In this document: piece after piece, positions 63,493-64,000 of the stretch
How the letters are laid out: every line of letters begins with the position of its first letter
How positions within the stretch are numbered: the first letter of the stretch is position 1
Source of the DNA: Streptomyces sp. NBC_00557
GTDB lineage: Bacteria > Actinomycetota > Actinomycetes > Streptomycetales > Streptomycetaceae
Reading direction: 5' to 3'
Length of the DNA: 64,000 bases
NCBI RefSeq assembly: GCF_036345995.1
Contig: NZ_CP107796.1
Coordinates: 5,704,001-5,768,000, forward strand
Program-made: the position numbers and the translations under genes
The notes under the pieces: model-generated
Told to the model about the DNA's origin: nothing
The model's input: the letters and a program-made list of their open reading frames with translations, nothing else
Database searches by the model: none

Positions 63493-64000
63493 GTGAGCGT
63501 CCTCCGAGTGATCCGTCGGCAGCGCCAGAACGCCGACGACCGGCCGTTCATCGTGATCTGGGAGGCGACCCGGGCCTGCCCGCTCGCCTGCCTGCACTGC
63601 CGGGCCGAGGCAGTGCCCGACCGTGACCCGCGGGAGCTCGACACTGCTGCCGCCAAGGAGCTGCTGCACCAAGTGGCCGCCTTCGGGGCCCCGGCACCGC
63701 TGTTCGTGATCACGGGCGGCGATCCCTTCCAGCGCCCCGACCTGCTGGAGCTGATCGCCTACGGTGAAACGGCGGGTGTGCGCGTCGCTGTCTCTCCCTC
63801 CGGCACGCCCACGCTCACCCCGGACCGGCTGCGCGCCGTGCACGACGCGGGTGCGGTCGGGCTGTCGCTGAGCCTCGACGGCTCCACCGCCGACCTGCAC
63901 GACGGATTCCGTGGTGTGCCCGGGGTGTACCGCTGGACCCTGGACGCCTGGGACACCGCCCGCGCGCTCGGCATGAAGGTGCAGATCAACACCACGGTCG
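63493..64000 (+). CDS. Radical SAM protein, TIGR04053-like, cut by the window edge
   Basis: 169 residues visible from GTG 63493 (GCGGGGGGA upstream), open to the right edge. FIVIWEATRACPLACLHCRAE contains the CxxxCxxC motif that binds the 4Fe-4S cluster cleaving SAM; VITGGDPFQRPDLLELI, VSPSGTPTLTP and LSLDGSTADLHDGFRGVPG follow. The pattern is of the TIGR04053 radical SAM/SPASM family, related to heme-modifying and peptide-modifying enzymes. The C-terminal SPASM part would lie outside the window. Confidence 0.85.
   Translation, partial: MSVLRVIRRQRQNADDRPFIVIWEATRACPLACLHCRAEAVPDRDPRELDTAAAKELLHQVAAFGAPAPLFVITGGDPFQRPDLLELIAYGETAGVRVAVSPSGTPTLTPDRLRAVHDAGAVGLSLSLDGSTADLHDGFRGVPGVYRWTLDAWDTARALGMKVQINTTV

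Overview
The window is very GC-rich, with strong third-position G/C bias, long overlapping shadow frames, GTG starts and AGGAGG ribosome sites. With its gene content this points to Streptomyces or a close actinomycete. Most of it (about 1-54,400, resuming at 61,000) looks like a low-oxygen, dormancy-type survival island. From memory, its gene set resembles the S. coelicolor region controlled by the response regulator OsdR, the counterpart of mycobacterial DosR. The naming rests on pattern recognition; no database search was possible.

Layout. 1-6,400: a partial pyridoxamine-oxidase-like gene, adhE, a ribosome hibernation factor, a DosR/OsdR-like response regulator, a CBS-BON protein and a cyclic-nucleotide-binding protein. 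6,900-11,600: an arginine deiminase operon (permease, arcA, ornithine carbamoyltransferase, carbamate kinase). 11,700-19,500: SulP transporter, DoxX-like protein, USP-alcohol dehydrogenase-USP operon, polyphosphate kinase 2, GAPDH. 19,600-31,900: GNAT/acyl-CoA synthetase fusion, second CBS-BON protein, flavodoxin-like protein, two USPs, pyruvate phosphate dikinase, D-lactate dehydrogenase-like enzyme, and a lone cytochrome oxidase subunit I with a membrane partner. 32,000-46,500: partner-switching regulators (HATPase, two STAS proteins, two PP2C phosphatases, one frameshifted), Acg-like nitroreductase, Sua5, carbonic anhydrase, oleate hydratase, flavohemoprotein, cupins, a methyltransferase. 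46,500-54,330: narGHJI extended by a VKOR-family gene and a DUF6457 gene. 54,600-60,420: a redox module (two SDRs, zinc dehydrogenase, hydrolase, XRE and TetR regulators) that lacks the island's DNA motif. 60,450-60,810: a Tn3-family transposase relic. 61,430-64,000: hemerythrin/DUF2249 protein, a membrane protein, and the start of a radical SAM gene.

How the parts fit. The genes cover ATP without oxygen (arginine deiminase, PPDK, ADP-forming synthetase domain, PPK2), NADH disposal (AdhE, alcohol and lactate dehydrogenases), nitrate respiration with NO defence (Nar, Hmp, hemerythrin), ribosome hibernation and stress proteins. The unifying signal is a 14-bp palindromic box (about GGgCC-N4-GGnCC). 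It usually occurs as two copies 19-23 bp apart and lies upstream of nearly every transcription unit in the island, including the response regulator itself. Several boxes have no recognised gene; one of them, at about 35,035, lies in a structured gene-free stretch and is a candidate small-RNA locus. A GAF-PP2C phosphatase (41,558-42,892) has a GAF domain strikingly like the heme GAF of DosS and may link gas sensing to the partner-switching proteins.
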